Assembly: GCF_037392515.1 (NCBI RefSeq)
Contig: NC_090283.1
Location: 18,322,501-18,386,500, forward strand
From: Haliotis asinina
Taxonomy: Eukaryota > Mollusca > Gastropoda > Lepetellida > Haliotidae
Direction of reading: 5' to 3'
Length of the DNA: 64,000 bases
Shown here: positions 36,336 to 49,000 of the stretch, in pieces
Layout: the number at the start of each line of letters is the position of its first letter
Numbering within the stretch: the first letter of the stretch is position 1
Notes under the pieces: generated by a model
The model's database searches: none
Told to the model about the DNA's origin: nothing
Seen by the model: the letters and a program-made list of their open reading frames with translations, nothing else
Position numbers and translations under genes: made by a program

Positions 36336-36749
36336 CATTCTGGAAGTTGGGTAGATAAAGGATGAAGACTATTTTTTGTGGCGGATAGTTGTAAGATGGC
36401 CCCTCAGGGAGGACGCCACTGCATTTGGAGGATACGATAAGCTGTAGGCTTCTCTCTAATATGGTGTGATGTACGCAGATATCTTTGTAGCAGTGTCATC
36501 CGAACCGGTAGGCTTATTACTCCATGTTAAATGCACAAAATATCCTTTTATCACCGACTAAGCGACATGCAAACAAATGGATCAGCGCAACATATCACGA
36601 CAAGCTTAAAACTGCGATGAAACAGGTTAAATGAACTGTCATGTTATGACACCATACAGTTCCTAGCGATTCAGCTTCTCGTCGGAGAATTTGTCGGCTA
36701 CTGTAGCAGCGGGTAATACTTTTCCCAGGGGACACGGACACTTGTTGAC

Positions 36750-37190
36750 CAATGAAATTAAAATATTGTGCATGACGGTAGGATAAAGACATCTGTTTAA
36801 TGTCCTTTTGACTGACAGGGCTGGTATAACAGTTCTGGACAAAAATGGATCTATATACCTCACTGTGAACGACGCCGGTGATATCAGCAGCATGGCGAGG
36901 GCATATAACTTACATGTGATTGACTTGCTTGTCAGCCGAGGGGCAAACATGTCGGTTGTTGATCTCGGTGAAACCGCACAGGGATGAAATGTCGAGATGG
37001 TGAAATACATTCTCTCGCAGAACGTCGTGGGCGTTAACGCCATTTCCAAGATGGGACAGACAGCAGCGGATATAGCAGAGGTGTGGGGTCACATGGAGAT
37101 GGCTAAGCTGCTCAAGAAACAACGTTGTCATGTGATGAAAGTGCCATTGGAGCGTGGTCTGTTCGTCAAATCGGGCGACGTTAAACAGCT
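36750..37190 (+). pseudogene. Decayed third ankyrin exon, closer to copy 1
   Basis: The end (36997-37137) still reads MVKYILSQNVVGVNAISKMG and AKLLKKQRCHVM, differing from copy 1 at only a few residues, but the stop codon after CHVM is lost and the upstream part carries stops and small deletions. It derives from a copy 1-type gene although it sits downstream of copy 2. Confidence 0.75.
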
Positions 37191-37367
37191 TTAGTGGCAA
37201 GCGGTGCTGGATTAGTGACAGACTTCGGCAGCCTCTCCTGAAAATGTCTTGGGTTTCGGTTCTGCCCAGAAGTACGATTCTCTGTTTTGTTTAGCTAGTG
37301 ACTTTGCCACTTATTGATATGATGTCTCTGTAAGTTGTTATTGCACGTCGGTATTATATCTATAGAG

Positions 37368-37512
37368 GATACTAAACGACCTTCCGTGTAATACCATTTT
37401 TATTAAACGAGTTAATGATTTAGTATCAAACGAGCGAAAGCGAGTTTGATACTAAATCTTTAACGAGTTTAATAAAAAATGATATTTCACGGAAGCGAGT
37501 TTAGTATTCTGT
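37368..37512. mobile_element. Foldback element with arms meeting at cgagcgaaagcgag
   Basis: gatactaaacgaccttccgt at the left mirrors acggaagcgagtttagtatt at the right; the centre atttagtatcaaacgagcga folds on itself. Each arm is about 70 bp. Non-coding MITE-like element. Confidence 0.75.
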
Positions 37513-37874
37513 TTATTACTCGCCAACATAAATTGACAGAAACTGCCGTGAAATTCCTTACAGAGTCAAGCAGGGTCTAGGAAAATTGCGACAGCGACAT
37601 TAGCATTATGACGTCACAACTTTAAACCATTTTTACGTCATACGTCAAGCGGTATTACACTAGTGTAAAATTGCTGTAAAATATTACACTGCAGTATCTT
37701 CAACGGGCGAGTAAGAAAGCTCTATATAACTTTCTGTTACACAATATTCCTCATTTGAATGTGTTAGCTTACTGCAACCTCTGCTTACGAGAAGTACTCA
37801 GAATTGATAAGGTGTTGAGATCTAGAGAAAATGTTACAGGCCATTGAGTTATGACTCATACTCGCTTGAATTTG

Positions 37875-38165
37875 TCTCAACTGGGTGTCCTAATTTTCCT
37901 TTGAGTAACCAAATATATTGTATCCACCCCGGTAAACTCAACTGGCCAATTTTCAATGATTGTGAAAATGGAATAAAATTTAAATGTAATGTCTGTGTTT
38001 GGTATTTATATTTTATCTGCATTTTGAGAAAAGCGTTCGATTTTAAATCAAATTTAGAGCTATTACAATTTCGTTATATACCTCTGATTTCCCACCACAG
38101 TATGTTTGTCTCCTGATTATGATAAAACTACAAGTTGCTGTATCCGTATGCTGAAACAGGACCTT
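37875..38165. repeat. Dispersed repeat of unknown family, copy 2
   Basis: Shares tcctaattttcctttgagta and the adjacent ccaaatatattgta with 4676-4710, and a later aagttgct block. Same order and orientation as copy 1. Family not recognised. Confidence 0.5.
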
Positions 38166-38341
38166 TCAGTATACGTCTGTTATTCTATCTATAGACAGGA
38201 ACTCAAGTTGACATTTGACAGTTTTGTGTCCATGCATGTAGGATCACATTTATTACTTACAAAACTTCATGCGTACCTCTACCGAACGGTCTTAACACGA
38301 ATTGAGTTTCCTCATTAATGTTTACGTGATTTATGCAGCGC

Positions 38342-38605
38342 CAGACCCCTGAAGGTCCGGAGTGGAATAGCAACCCATACTTGCCATAAAAGCTTGTCGT
38401 AAGAGGCTACTAAGGGGATCGAGTGGTCAGGCGCGCTGACGAAGCTGACACGTGTCATCGGTTCCCAGTTGCGCAGATCGATGCTCAAGCTGTTTATCGC
38501 CTGATTGTCTGGTCCAGACTCGATTATTTACAGACCGACGCCTTATGGCTGTAATATTGCTGAGTGCGGCTCAAAACTAAACTCACCCACTCACTCACTT
38601 ACTTG
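38342..38605 (-). mobile_element. SINE A copy
   Basis: Head ctgaaggtccggagtggaat, with a deletion around the gacttgtcgta block, core ggttcccagttgcgcagatc, tail cactcactcact. Diverged from consensus more than the neighbour at 38762. Confidence 0.8.
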
Positions 38606-38761
38606 ACGTCACATTAACAATCTACCAGTGTATTCCAGTCCTTCAAGAGTTTACTTTTGACCAGACAATCCAGTGGTCAACAGCAATCCGGCACATTATC
38701 TAAAGCAGATTATTTCATCAGTCCCAATGAATGCCAGATTAGACAGCTTCCACTGTATATG

Positions 38762-39034
38762 ACCCATGAAGGTCCCGGGGTAGAATAGGACTTCAGCAAC
38801 CCATGCTTGCCATAAAAGGCGACTCAGCTTGTCGTAAGAGGCGACTAACGGGATCGGGTGGTCAGGCTCTCTGACTTGGTTGACACATGTCATCGGTTCC
38901 CAGTTGCACAGATCGATGCTCATGTTGTTGATCACTGGATTGTCTGGTCCAGACTCGATTATTTACAGACCACCGCCATATAGCTGGAATATTGCTGAGT
39001 GTGGCGTAAAAGTAAACTCTCTCACTCACTCACT
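38762..39034 (-). mobile_element. SINE A copy, full length, 12-bp target-site duplication
   Basis: Head acccatgaaggtcccggggt, tail gagtgtggcgtaaaagtaaa then (ACTC)n. The exact word ccactgtatatg stands at 38750-38761 and again at 39035-39046. This shows where the element starts and ends and that it moved by retroposition. Confidence 0.93.
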
Positions 39035-39324
39035 CCACTGTATATGGTATTGCAATGTTTCTTGATCACTTAAATTTTTTCGATCGGGACAGCCTGCACG
39101 ACTAACTGTTACCGACCGTGGCGGTTGATACTCGCCTATCTTGCTAAACAATTCTGAGAACTTGGTCTGGTTTTCATCCCAAGTATACATATTGATTGTC
39201 ATTCACCAAGATGGATGGCTCATTTTCCTTCTGCCTTTGTAACACCATTTCAAAACATCCATATTGTGAAGGCACCTCATTTGTTTTGGTCAAACAGTGT
39301 GTAATTGTTCCTATCATCATCGGG

Positions 39325-40735
39325 GCAGAGGGTTTTCCCAGTGGTTAAAGCGTTCGCACAATGTGTGAAGCCCATTTCTGGTGTCCCGGTTTGATTCCCA
39401 CATGGGCATGATGTGTGAAGGTCATTTCTGGTGTCCCAGTTTGATTCCTACATGGGCACAATGTGTGAAGCCCATTTTCCGGTGTCCCGGTTTGATTACC
39501 ACACGGGCACAATGTGTGAAGCCCATTTTCTGGTGTCCCGGTTTGATTCCCACACGGGCACAATATGTGAAACCAATTTCTGGTGTCCCGGTTTGATCCC
39601 CACATGGGCATAATGTCTGAAACCCATTTCTAGTGTCCCGGTTTGATCCCCACATGGGCATAATGTGTGAAGGTCATTTCTAGTGTCCCGGTTTGATCCC
39701 CACATGGGCATAATGTTTGAAACCCATTTCTAGTGTCCCGGTTTGATCCCCACATGGGCACAATGTGTGAAGGTCATTTCTAGTGTCCCGGTTTGATCCC
39801 CACATGGGCATAATGTGTGAAGGTCATTTCTGGTGTCCCGGTTTGATCCCCACATGGGCATAATGTCTGAAACCCATTTCTAGTGTCCCGGTTTGGTCCC
39901 CACATGGGCACAATGTGTGAAGGTCATTTCTAGTGTCCCGGTTTGATCCCCACATGGGCATAATGTGTGAAGGTCATTTCTGGTGTCCCGGTTTGATCCC
40001 CACATGGGCATAATGTCTGAAACCCATTTCTAGTGTCCCGGTTTGATCCCCACATGGGCATAATGTCTGAAACCCATTTCCAGTGTCCCGGTTTGATCCC
40101 CACATGGGCACAATGTGTGAAGGTCATTTCTAGTGTCCCAGTTTGATCCCCACATGGGCATAATGTGTGAAGGTCATTTCTGGTGTCCCGGTTTGATCCC
40201 CACATGGGCATAATGTCTGAAACCCATTTCTAGTGTCCCGGTTTGATCCCCACATGGGCATAATGTCTGAAACCCATTTCTAGTGTCCCGGTTTGATCCC
40301 CACATGGGCACATTGTGTGAAGGTCATTTCTGGTGTCCCGGTTTGATCCCCACATGGGCATAATGTCTGAAACCCATTTCTAGTGTCCCGGTTTGATCCC
40401 CACATGGGCACAATGTGTGAAGGTCATTTCTAGTGTCCCGGTTTGATTCCCACATGGGCACATTGTGTGAAGGTCATTTCTAGTGTCCCGGTTTGATCCC
40501 CACATGGGCATAATGTCTGAAACCCATTTCTAGTGTCCCGGTTTGATCCCCACATGGGCACAATGTGTGAAGGTCATTTCCGGTGTCCCGGTTTGATCCC
40601 CACATGGGCACAATGTGTGAAGGTCATTTCCGGTGTCCCGGTTTGATCCCCACATGGGCACAATGTGTGAAGGTCATTTCAGGTATCCCCGCCGTGATAT
40701 TGCTTGAATATTGCTAAAAGCGGCGTAAAAGTTAA
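39325..40735 (+). mobile_element. SINE B whose internal 50-bp segment has expanded to about 27 copies
   Basis: The left end is a normal tRNA-like head (cagtggttaaagcgttcgca). The right end (40683-40732) is the normal SINE B tail (cgccgtgatattgcttgaat to agcggcgtaaaag). Between them a 50-bp unit (cacatgggcataatgtgtga, aggtcatttctggtgtcccg, gtttgatccc) repeats about 27 times. Every unit keeps a B-box-like ggtttgatccc. Short open frames across it (both strands) are by-products of the repeat. Confidence 0.9.
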
Positions 40736-40739
40736 CTCT

Positions 40740-41400
40740 CTCACGTTATAATCAGTGTGTGAAATCGCCACTGGCACGCTAGTCTATAGCTAGTAAAAGT
40801 CCAGTCGGGCCATAAAATTTCAATGGTTACTTGCCCGAGTGGCTAAGGAATTTTCATGGGATAATGTGGTAAGTATATCACGCACTCCGAGTTGTTCACT
40901 TTTAAATCGTGCATGTTTATGGCCAGGTACAACAGTCCATCATATCAGCAGAGAAATTATGAAACCCGTTTCATGCCAATTTTCTCAAGTATTAATGTAA
41001 TCTTTGGTTCAGTTTTTACATTCAAATTTCGGGCCAGTAAAATGTTTTGTGGGCTAATGAGGCACAGCTTGCCCGACTAGCTAGCACAATTTGGAGACTA
41101 TTTCCCAATGCATTGTTGATGGACTTAAAAACACGTCCCAACGATTCTGATTGAGTTATGATATTTTGAATAAGTAAATTCTTATATGGTATAGGCATTT
41201 TATGCGTCCATTAAAACATTTCTTAGTCTTATACGATTCCCGTTTTCTGTTACGTTTCGAAATAAAGTGTAATAAGGCATCAGGAAAAAAATGCTCATCG
41301 GTAATTTAATTTCGTCAGGTGTTTCAAAACTTGTTCACGTTTTGATAATTAAAAACTGCACAAGACGAATCACGACTTACATGGCACCGATAGTTCAAAG
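40740..41400. other. Intergenic, nothing recognised
   Basis: No supported gene. Two related words (ccagtcgggccataaaattt near 40800 and gggccagtaaaatgttttgt near 41030) hint at an old repeat. Confidence 0.35.
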
Positions 41401-41404
41401 CATA

Positions 41405-41560
41405 GACCGAGGGCGGTGAGGTAGCCTAAAGTGTAGCTCTTCACGCCGTTGATCAGGGTTCGATTCCACACATGGGTACAGTGTGTGAACCCCATTTCTG
41501 GTGTCCCCCGCGGTTATGTTTCAGTAATATTGCTACAAGCGGCGTAAAATTAGCCCACTG
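41405..41560 (+). mobile_element. SINE B, single full-length copy
   Basis: Head gaggtagcctaaagtgtagc, B box cagggttcgattccacacat, one body unit (acagtgtgtgaaccccattt), tail taatattgctacaagcggcg. It shows the single-unit state from which the array at 39325-40735 grew. Confidence 0.8.
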
Positions 41561-42237
41561 CCTCGTGCAATAAAGAACACGTGTATCCTTAAATCCTGTC
41601 TCCCTCGATAAACGAAACATACGCTCTGCAGAATGAGTGTCAAGGATGTACGAGAACTAAGAGCTAATATCCCATCACACCTGTCACATCATCGCTACGT
41701 TAAAGCAATGGACAGCATCGTTCCTGACCTAAACCCCACAGATTCCCAGAGAGCACGTCATGGTCATAATTGAAAACTCAAGAACGTGACATTTTTTGAC
41801 AAACTACGTGACCTTACAAAATACATGTAGATGTCATCCTGAATAAAAACAATGTTTACGGCTTCCATTTGTAAGCCAGTCATTGTGGACAAAGATTTCT
41901 TACCTAAATCGATTACAGCGCAAAGAAAGTTAATTTGTTCTCGTAAGTCGTTAATAATAAACACACATCAACTGAAGGTTCTTTTGTGACATAGCTGGTT
42001 GTATTCAGTACAGTACAGTTAACTGATTAACCCTCTATGGGTTTGATACTCAAGTTATGGCGGAATTGTGGTCATTGCAATAACGGCTAATCGTGAACTA
42101 TAAAAAAACCCACACATTTGAGATGTCCACTATGTTTTTTGAAGACCATGAATGATATTTTGAAATGACACACATAATCGAAAGCATTTATTGATTTCAA
42201 CATCTGTATTCTGTTTCGTCGTTTCCCTCAAAAGAAT

Positions 42238-42513
42238 ACCCGTGAAGGTCTACCCGGGGTAGAATAGGCCTTCAGCAACCCATGCTTGCCATAAAAGGCG
42301 ACTATGCTTGTCGTAAGAGGCGACTAACGGGATCGGGTGGTCAGGCTTGCTGACTTGGTTGGCACATGTCACCGGTTCCCAATTGCGCAGATCGATGTTC
42401 ATGTTGTTGATCACTGGATTGTCTGGTCCAGACTCGATTATTTACAGACCACCGCCATATAGCTGTAATATTGCTGAGTGCGGCGTAAAGCTAAACTCAC
42501 TCACTCACTCACT
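42238..42513 (-). mobile_element. SINE A copy, full length, 11-bp target-site duplication
   Basis: Head acccgtgaaggtctacccgg, tail gtgcggcgtaaagctaaact then (ACTC)n. cctcaaaagaa stands at 42226-42236 and at 42514-42524. Confidence 0.92.
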
Positions 42514-43066
42514 CCTCAAAAGAAAGAACTGACATCCATAAATTCGCGATTTTATGATTTCTGGGTTTTTTTGTGAAAGAAACTGTTCCAGTCAAGCGTG
42601 TACATTTTCAAGCATTTAATGCATTTCGAGGCCATAAGACGCACTGGCGTTAAAACGATGAAACAGATTTTATTAAAATAACATCCTCGGACGGAACAAG
42701 CATTGGACGTTTCTGTTTATTTGTCTTGGTGTTTCTGAGAATGTGTTTAGAATTGCTATCACCAGACGCCAGACAAGGTGTTGTGACATCACCCAGCTTC
42801 ATTTTCTGTCAGTAATGGTCTTGAATGACTGATAGAAAGGAATTCCTCCTTTGACTTAGACTGTGACTCTATGGCTTTAAGAACTGCAATAACAGACGAG
42901 GATGTGGATGTGTCAATAAGCATTAACAACATGTGGCGTTACTAATAAGGAAAGTGAAAATATTCAATTAAACTTAATCATCCTGCGTGTAAAGGTAACG
43001 CCCTCGGGTTCTAATGACTGAGTCTTTGTTACCACAACACATTCTTTGACAAGCCGTCAGTTGAAG

Positions 43067-46000
43067 ATGTCCTGCCTCGTTGTCCTGTTGTGTGCGGTCC
43101 TCTACACAAGTGTTACAAGGTTGCACAACATATATGTGTACAGTGAGTATTGCAAATGCTCCAGGACAAGAGTGAGTCTAAGTTACATTCGTTGTGAACG
43201 ACCTTAATTTTGGTCGGATACAAAACTTACACGACGCACACGTGACGTGATGTTCAAATCGTGTTGACCGCTGATTCGATGGGGTCAAATCTTTGATTGG
43301 ATGATTGTGATCAGCTCAAAATACCTGCAGCATTGTGCAGCTCAATAGGCACTGTTCGTGACATTGTTACGAGCGTGTATTTTCTGTATATTTTTGTTAT
43401 TAATTCAGTAATAATTATTATTGGGTCACAACATTTAGTGTTTTGAATATTAAATATGATGGGTCACATTTCGTTTTAATAGCTGGTCAACACTTTTAGC
43501 ATTCTGCCTTTCCGGAATTTATCTGCTCCTAGTTTTCGATGTGTCTACTTCCGGGCGACTTATTCTAGTAAATATAAAAAGGCTGGTGGCCATGTTGAGG
43601 GCGACGCTCACACTCGCACTCATTTACATCTCTGCCACGCTTGATCATCAAAACCCGTCAACGCCTGACCTACATTATCTGCTGTCGCACCGATTGCTGT
43701 GTTGACATTCTGACATAGTTGATTCTCTCTCACACCAAGACTTTGGTGAGTTTGCTATATTGTAATTTTGTGACCCACTGACTTAGATTTTGCCTCTCTT
43801 GAATTGTATTTGAAATCTGCATTGTTATATTGACTTCTGACTTTGTATACCTTGCTCTCGTTGCATAACAATACATAATTTGAACGTAAAACGAACTGTC
43901 TTTGTTCTGTTTTGCTGGTTTACAAGGGGATTTCTTAAACTGTTGTAAATTCTTGACCGTAACAATATGCGTCAGAAATGTAGCAAGCCGTTTGCACTTT
44001 TATTAAGACATTTTTTTAAAGATACTTAAACAATAGATTTATCTTCAATTGTACTGAATCAGAGAGACTATATAGAGAGGGAGATGAAACTACTGGAAAA
44101 GCCCCTGAATGTATGCCGCTGGACGTTACGTAACCAGTGTAGCCAATATGGCGGCAGCTTAGTGTTTAACACTGATCCCGGTTTATTTAGCTGATTAAAT
44201 TTGCTGAGTGTTGTGACAGCTCAAAACTTACAGGTAGAAGATAAATTAACTATTTTGTCTCTTCAGTTCAAGTCAATTAATTGTTATTAGTGTCAGTATT
44301 AGGACAGTAGATTTGTAGTAAGGTTTCAAGTCGGTATAATAAGTCACTGGCTTCCATTCTCGATTCACCGCGAAGATAGACTAAATTGTGTAGATAAAAA
44401 ATTATTTCACACTTTCGTTTCACACATACTTTTATGACATATTTATGAAAAATATGACATATCGCCGATCTGATCCGCGCTTGAAATACTACACGCCGTT
44501 GTCTGAGAGTTTTTAGTTATTGGTTTCACATACAACTTTAATTCTTATGAGGGGAATATACTATCAGGTGAAATGTGTTTGCAAGTAATAGTGATAGGTT
44601 CATAATCCGAAAAAAATATGCTAGGGTGTATTTGAGGTGTGTGAAAAATGTGTTTTGATCTGATCAGCCACTGAAATACTACACTGCGTTGTTTGAGTGT
44701 TTCTAGTTATTATTCTAAAACTTCTTTCACACACACCTTTAATTTTTATGAGGGAAATATACCATCAGGTGAAAAGTGTTTGCAAATAATGGTGCTAGTT
44801 TTATTATTTTAGAAACATTGTTAGGGTGTGTGTGAGGAGTGTGAAAAATATGACATGTCGCCGATCTGATCTGTTTCGCCATTGATGTTTGTGATGCACG
44901 AGGGTTATAGTTCTATAACTTCTTTCTTTCTTGCAGATCTTATTATTTGACAAAACTGGAAAGGTTTTTACAACGGTTTGGGGCAGTTTTACAGTTTTTT
45001 ATGAGTTTGTGGTAGTGTCAGTTAACATTTTGTTAATGTCCATGTCATTCCCCACATGCAATGAGATATCTGAATTTATTATTAATGTAAACAAAACGTG
45101 GTGTATCATTTATTCATTCATTCATCCATTCACATATGTATTTCTTTTATTCTTTTTCTTTATGTCTTTCATTCATTTACATAATTCCTGCTCTTAATTC
45201 TTACCATAATTCATTCATTCATTCACTGTAAAATTCCAACAGATGCAATGAACTGTCTGAAGTTCTGTTGAACACAGCTGAAGTTGCTCTGGGAACAAGT
45301 CAAGTCACTGTGAGCGTTAGAGCATGAGGCACACGTTAATTAGTAAACAAATTAGTACAAATAGTAAAGAAAGCAAGCGAGTGACCTGTCCCTGTTGTAG
45401 ATTATCCCTGACTGAATATATCTGGAATAAAATTGGATACCTCTTGAAATAATAATTTGTGATGTTCTCCCCTTTTACTTGTATCATCGATATCGATTAA
45501 CTGATTTATTTATCTTTTATTTGATTTTATACATCTGTAATGACCAGAATTGAAGACATCTCGTATTAACTGAAGAGATGTCCAAATCAGTATCTGTTAT
45601 GCATTTGTGGATATGTATAACAAATAGTCAAAATGAATAGAAGTAAAGACTTCTAAAATTGTTACTACTACTAATATATCACTTTTAATACTACTAATAC
45701 TGTTATGTACATTATGATCGTAATTTTTCTTTCGATATCTATAACGAATTTAGAGATATCACAAAATATTTGTGTGATATCTCAGTAACATTTTACTAAA
45801 TGAGTAATTCTATTTTGGATATAAGAATTTAATCAAATATACACTGAGTCAAAAAAGAAACTTCACAAAATGGAATTCCTAAAAATAGTGAATACTTTTT
45901 CTCTGATGATACAGTCTATGTCCCCGAAATGGGATCCCTATCTTTCGATTGTAGAAAAACGTTAGCAAAACCCATTCAAACCCATCCATTCGTCGTGCAA

Positions 46001-49000
46001 ATGACATTAGTGCCAAATCAGGTTTTGCACGTGCAGTCGATCATGTGATCTTCGCAAGTTTTCTTCATTTGCACGTGTTTGCATTGGCTTCAAGAATTGA
46101 AAAAAATCACTCTTAAACCAATGTTCTATAGCTACCGGAACGTTAAATGTCACGATTGTCAAATGTGCAACGTGAAGGTGGCGTTGGCATGTTGCAAGCG
46201 GAAAGATCAGTTATTGACGTCGCAAGAGGAATGGGATGCAGCCGTCGTACTGCGAGATCGTCTACAACAAATTGGAGCCACTTCTGATCGCCCAAGGTCG
46301 GGTCGTCCACGTGTGACGTCACGAGCAGAAGGCCATCAAATCGTCCTACGTCACCTACGTGACAGATTTCTGCAGGCTAAACGAACCAGGGCTGAGATGT
46401 TTAAAGGTCAACTGTCCTCACAGACCATCCGAAATCGGTTGCGGGCTGCCAATCTCCATTCTCGACGTCCATATTGTGGGCCAATATTGAAGCCGTTTCA
46501 TCAACGTCAACGTCTGCTGTGGGCCCAACGTCACCTCCGATGGATCCAGAGAGACTGGTCATGACGTCGTGAACGGTATGCCCAATGTTGTGTACAGGAA
46601 GTCGACAGATTCGGGGGCGGATGTTGCATGGTGTGGGGTGCTTTCAGAATACCCAACCACGTGTTCACAAGCAACAGGTAGTACACGAGGGGATGATATT
46701 TGGCATTGGTGAATGCGCGGGGCGACCATACACAATATTGAACTGCGAAATTTCTAACTTTTATTCTTGTGACTTGACATTCTGTATACACATGTTTAGC
46801 GGTGTAGCCGAATGGAACTGATTGTGACACTGTCAGTGTATCGAGTACATCACACAGATCTCAGCAATGAAATGATAACAATTTAACCATCTTACCATCT
46901 TTTGTTCTTTTATTGTGTCCTGAAGAAAGAATGTGAAGTTTCTGTATTGACTCGATATATTTATTATGAGTATTTATAGATATCTTATTGATATCTTTAA
47001 AACAATTGAGGATATCTTTAATTCCTAAAAAATGTGAAAGCGATTTGCTATATGGAACCACTGACATAAACTCCTGCAACAATCACTGTGCTTCTAGGAC
47101 AAAGGGTGATAAGGGGGAGACGACGAGGTTAATTGCGAGCCAATTTAAAGCTTTTTATCAAAACTAATCCTCTTACATCTCAATCTTGGAGCCTGCACAA
47201 CATCTAACGTTTCTACCCGTGTCTCTCTGTCTTGGAGCCCGAATCTCGCCAGACGTTTCTGCCTGAGCCGCTCCGTCTTGGAACCTGCACCACGTCAGAC
47301 GTTTTCTACCTGAGCCTCTCTGTCTTGGAGCCTGAATCTCGCCAAAGGTTTCTACCTGAGCCTCTCTGTCTTGGTGCCTGCAACACGTCAGACGTTTCTA
47401 TCTGTGCCTCTCTGTCTTGGAGCCTGCAACACGTCAGACGTTTCTATCTGTGCCTCTCTGTCTTGGAGCCTGCAACACGCCAGACGTTTCTATCTGTGCC
47501 TCTCTGTCTTGGTGCCTGCAACACGTCAGACGTTTCTATCTGTGCCTCTCTGTCTTGGAGCCTGCAACACGCCAGACGTTTCTACCTGTGCCTCTCTGTC
47601 TTGGAGCCTGCAACACGCCAGACGTTTCTACCTGTGCCTCTCTGTCTTGGAGCCTGCACCTCGCCAGACGTTTCTATCTGTGCCAATGTGCCCTGGAGCC
47701 ATCACAATGATAGATGTGCCTGTCTGTGCCTAGTTATCATGGTTCTTGTACCACGCCAGACGTTTCTACCTGTGCCTAGCAACCATGGAGCCTGCACAAC
47801 ACCAGACGTACCTGCCTATGCCTATCTCTCTTGGATCATGCACAACGCCAGACGTACCTGTCTGTACATATGTCTCTACATCTTGAAGTGTGCACAGCGC
47901 CAGACGTTCCTATCTGTGCCTATCAATCTTGGAGCCTCCACAACGCCAAATGTACCTACCTATGGATCTTTGTCTTGGAGCCTGCACTCCGACAGACTTT
48001 CTACCAGCCACCATCAACTTCAATGCTCAACAACGTTAGCGTTCCAGTCGATGTTTTCATGTCGTAATTTATAGCACAATTATTACGTTTAGCAGGGCAA
48101 GAATGTTCATAATGGCACAGGTTCATGTGACGAGTACGAGTCAGACGTATCGTCAATATTGACTCCAAGCTCCTTATGGCGTCACCTAACAACGGACATG
48201 ATAACGGCCCGTCGTCAAGGAAATTGGGGTCTTTATCAAGTTACCATTATAGCCAGCATAATATTGCATAATTGTATTATTGTTACCATATAACTTTCTT
48301 GTGTTCTACTGAAATTGCTTTTGTGATACCTTTGTATTGGTTTTCATTGATGTTTGAACTTAGTTCATTTAGAATACAGCTGTTAATTACAGCTAATTTC
48401 TTAAATGTGTCTCTTGGTTTCAGACCTATGTCGTTTCTCTGTTAACCTATCTAATCTATGAATGAGTGTGCTTGTTGACCTGTCACTGTGTCTCTCTTAA
48501 CCTATGTATGCCATTGTCTCTGTTGACCTATCGCTTTGAGTGTCTCACTCACACAGTCTATTCATATTTTCCCACAGGTGAAAATATTTCAGATGGGAAA
48601 GATGCAACCCAGAGCAGCACCTATGCCTCCTTTGTTGCCAGTCGGGCTCTCAATAAGACATATGCACATTATGGGTCCTTAACACGTTACAACAACCCGT
48701 CCTGGTGGAAGGTGGACCTGAGAGGCTACTTCAAAATCAGCAACATCACCGTCACAGCATTCACATACAGCGGTTGGCGTAAGTTATTCAAGGCACCTCA
48801 CTTTTGTTTCCTTCGGTGATAATACAATACGTACAATCTTCAAAAAAAAAAGAAACGCATAATCTATTTCAGAAGAATTTACTACTTTGGTGTAAGAGCA
48901 ATAATGTCGTACAATTTCAATGGCTGAAAGGTGAAAATTCACACGTCTATCGACAAAGAGGTCGCTAACACAGCAGCAAACGTTATTGTTGCGTTTCTTT

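Noticed and set aside
39345-40211. Several 60-93 codon frames on both strands, and the regular spacing suggesting a CRISPR-like array
   Set aside because: The 50-bp units are contiguous tandem repeats without distinct spacers, inside a SINE in animal DNA.
44931-45197. 88-codon Phe-rich frame
   Set aside because: T-rich intron sequence, no similarity, no splice support.
47232-48074. 280-codon open frame
   Set aside because: Arises from the 46-bp minisatellite, with equal open frames in the other registers; no domain or splice context.
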